This document shows positions 6,791-7,122 of a DNA stretch of 7,122 bases, in pieces. A program made the position numbers and the translations under genes. This DNA is from Bacteroidales bacterium (GTDB lineage: Bacteria; Bacteroidota; Bacteroidia; Bacteroidales; Muribaculaceae), in the NCBI GenBank assembly GCA_004552395.1, contig SFOK01000096.1, forward strand, positions 1-7,122, given 5' to 3'. Every line of letters begins with the position of its first letter. Position 1 is the first letter of the stretch. Under the pieces are notes generated by a model. It ran no database searches, was not told the DNA's origin, and saw only the letters and a list, made by a program, of their open reading frames with translations.

Positions 6791-6811
6791 GGATTCTTTT
6801 TGCTACTTTTG
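6781..6811 (+). promoter_or_regulatory. Promoter-like motif at the insertion-sequence junction, antisense to the transposase
   Basis: TTTG at 6781-6784 and TACTTTTG at 6804-6811 match both halves of the Bacteroidota promoter consensus with a 19-base spacer, a better match than the one upstream of recJ. It points rightward, into the element and against the transposase gene. The -33 half lies in the acetyltransferase remnant and the -7 half in or at the edge of the insertion sequence, so it may be a hybrid created by the insertion or a coincidence. Activity is inferred from sequence alone. Confidence 0.35.
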
Positions 6812-7122
6812 CATATCAACAATAGTTCGTTAAAAATTTAATTATAGGCTAAGCGGCATCTACCGCGAAGCCAAAGAGTTCTTTGACAAGTTTAGCATTT
6901 AAAGTCTTGTACGGGTCAATACCGCTCAGGTCAAAAAATCTTTTTATGAAATGAGCGTTGACCATCAGAGACTTAATTTGACTAATAGAAAAGGGTATCT
7001 TCGTCTGCTTCCTGAGCACCTTTGTGATGTTGACGGCGGCAAGCGAAGCGTTATAGGCAAAATCCAAAGCCTTTTCATTGCGAGCCTGACAGTCGAGCAA
7101 TCCCGTGAACTGGTGACCGTCA
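6790..7122 (-). mobile_element. Insertion sequence, 3' end, continuing beyond the window
   Basis: The boundary at about 6790 is placed where acetyltransferase similarity ends (after KIEMLFVE). The rest of the element holds the transposase 3' end and about 58 A/T-rich bases beyond its stop codon (6790-6848), including TTAAAAATTTAA at 6830-6841. The exact terminal inverted repeat and target duplication cannot be fixed because the other end is outside the window. The base composition of the non-coding end is clearly more A/T-rich than the recJ-tsaB block. Confidence 0.6.
6849..7122 (-). CDS. DDE transposase (IS4-like), C-terminal 90 residues, partial
   Basis: The frame is open from the right window edge and stops at a TAG (6849-6851). 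The visible peptide starts DGHQFTGLLDCQARNEKALD and ends KLVKELFGFAVDAA. The pattern F-x-x-x-x-Q-F-T-G-L-x-x-C-Q-A-R followed by a helical stretch (FAYNASLAAVNITKVLRKQ) resembles the region just after the catalytic glutamate in IS4-type transposases common in Bacteroidota; this assignment is from memory of the family. The conserved aspartates and glutamate lie outside the window, so activity cannot be judged. A TTG at 7100 is not the real start, since the frame clearly continues upstream. The gene runs against the operon, head-on to the acetyltransferase remnant. Confidence 0.72.
   Translation of the reverse strand, partial: DGHQFTGLLDCQARNEKALDFAYNASLAAVNITKVLRKQTKIPFSISQIKSLMVNAHFIKRFFDLSGIDPYKTLNAKLVKELFGFAVDAA

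Noticed and set aside
1..7122. CRISPR array, toxin-antitoxin pair, defence island or phage genes
   Set aside because: There are no regularly spaced repeats and no matching protein families; every large frame is explained by repair, flavoprotein, tRNA-modification, acetyltransferase-remnant or transposase genes.

Overview
The window looks like chromosome from a fairly GC-rich member of the Bacteroidales (phylum Bacteroidota), possibly Muribaculaceae-like. The reasons are the TAnnTTTG-type promoter motif upstream of the first gene, the weak or missing Shine-Dalgarno sequences with A-rich start contexts, the Bacteroidota-type RecQ layout, and a transposase tail that resembles Bacteroidota insertion sequences. 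The family-level placement is inference only.

Left edge (1-486): no firmly recognisable gene. A short minus-strand frame (36-167) may be a leftover gene end, followed by an inverted repeat at the very edge of the window. A promoter-like pair (about 173-206) then opens a leader of about 270 bases. The leader contains a run of hairpins (268-370) and then a C/T-rich tract (371-470) before recJ.

Core (487-6514): four intact genes lie on the plus strand with gaps of 10, 24 and 33 bases, most simply read as one operon. They are recJ (5'-3' single-strand exonuclease), recQ (3'-5' DNA helicase), a COG2509-type FAD-dependent dehydrogenase of unknown substrate, and tsaB (partner of TsaD in the t6A modification of tRNA). 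RecQ and RecJ are known partners: RecQ unwinds and RecJ degrades the 5'-ended strand in RecF-pathway gap and end processing. The oxidoreductase and TsaB have no obvious tie to that pathway and probably share only transcription.

Right edge (6515-7122): less GC-rich and visibly disturbed. A GNAT acetyltransferase gene begins 30 bases after tsaB. It is broken twice: a frameshift at a GGGGAAA run (6763-6769), then loss of its C-terminal half at a junction near 6790. To the right is the 3' end of an insertion sequence whose DDE transposase runs on the minus strand and leaves the window. A good Bacteroidota promoter motif (6781-6811) spans this junction and points into the element, antisense to the transposase.

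I see no defence system, CRISPR array, tRNA, rRNA or phage module. The least explained parts are the structured recJ leader and the antisense promoter at the insertion-sequence end; neither is proven to be functional.
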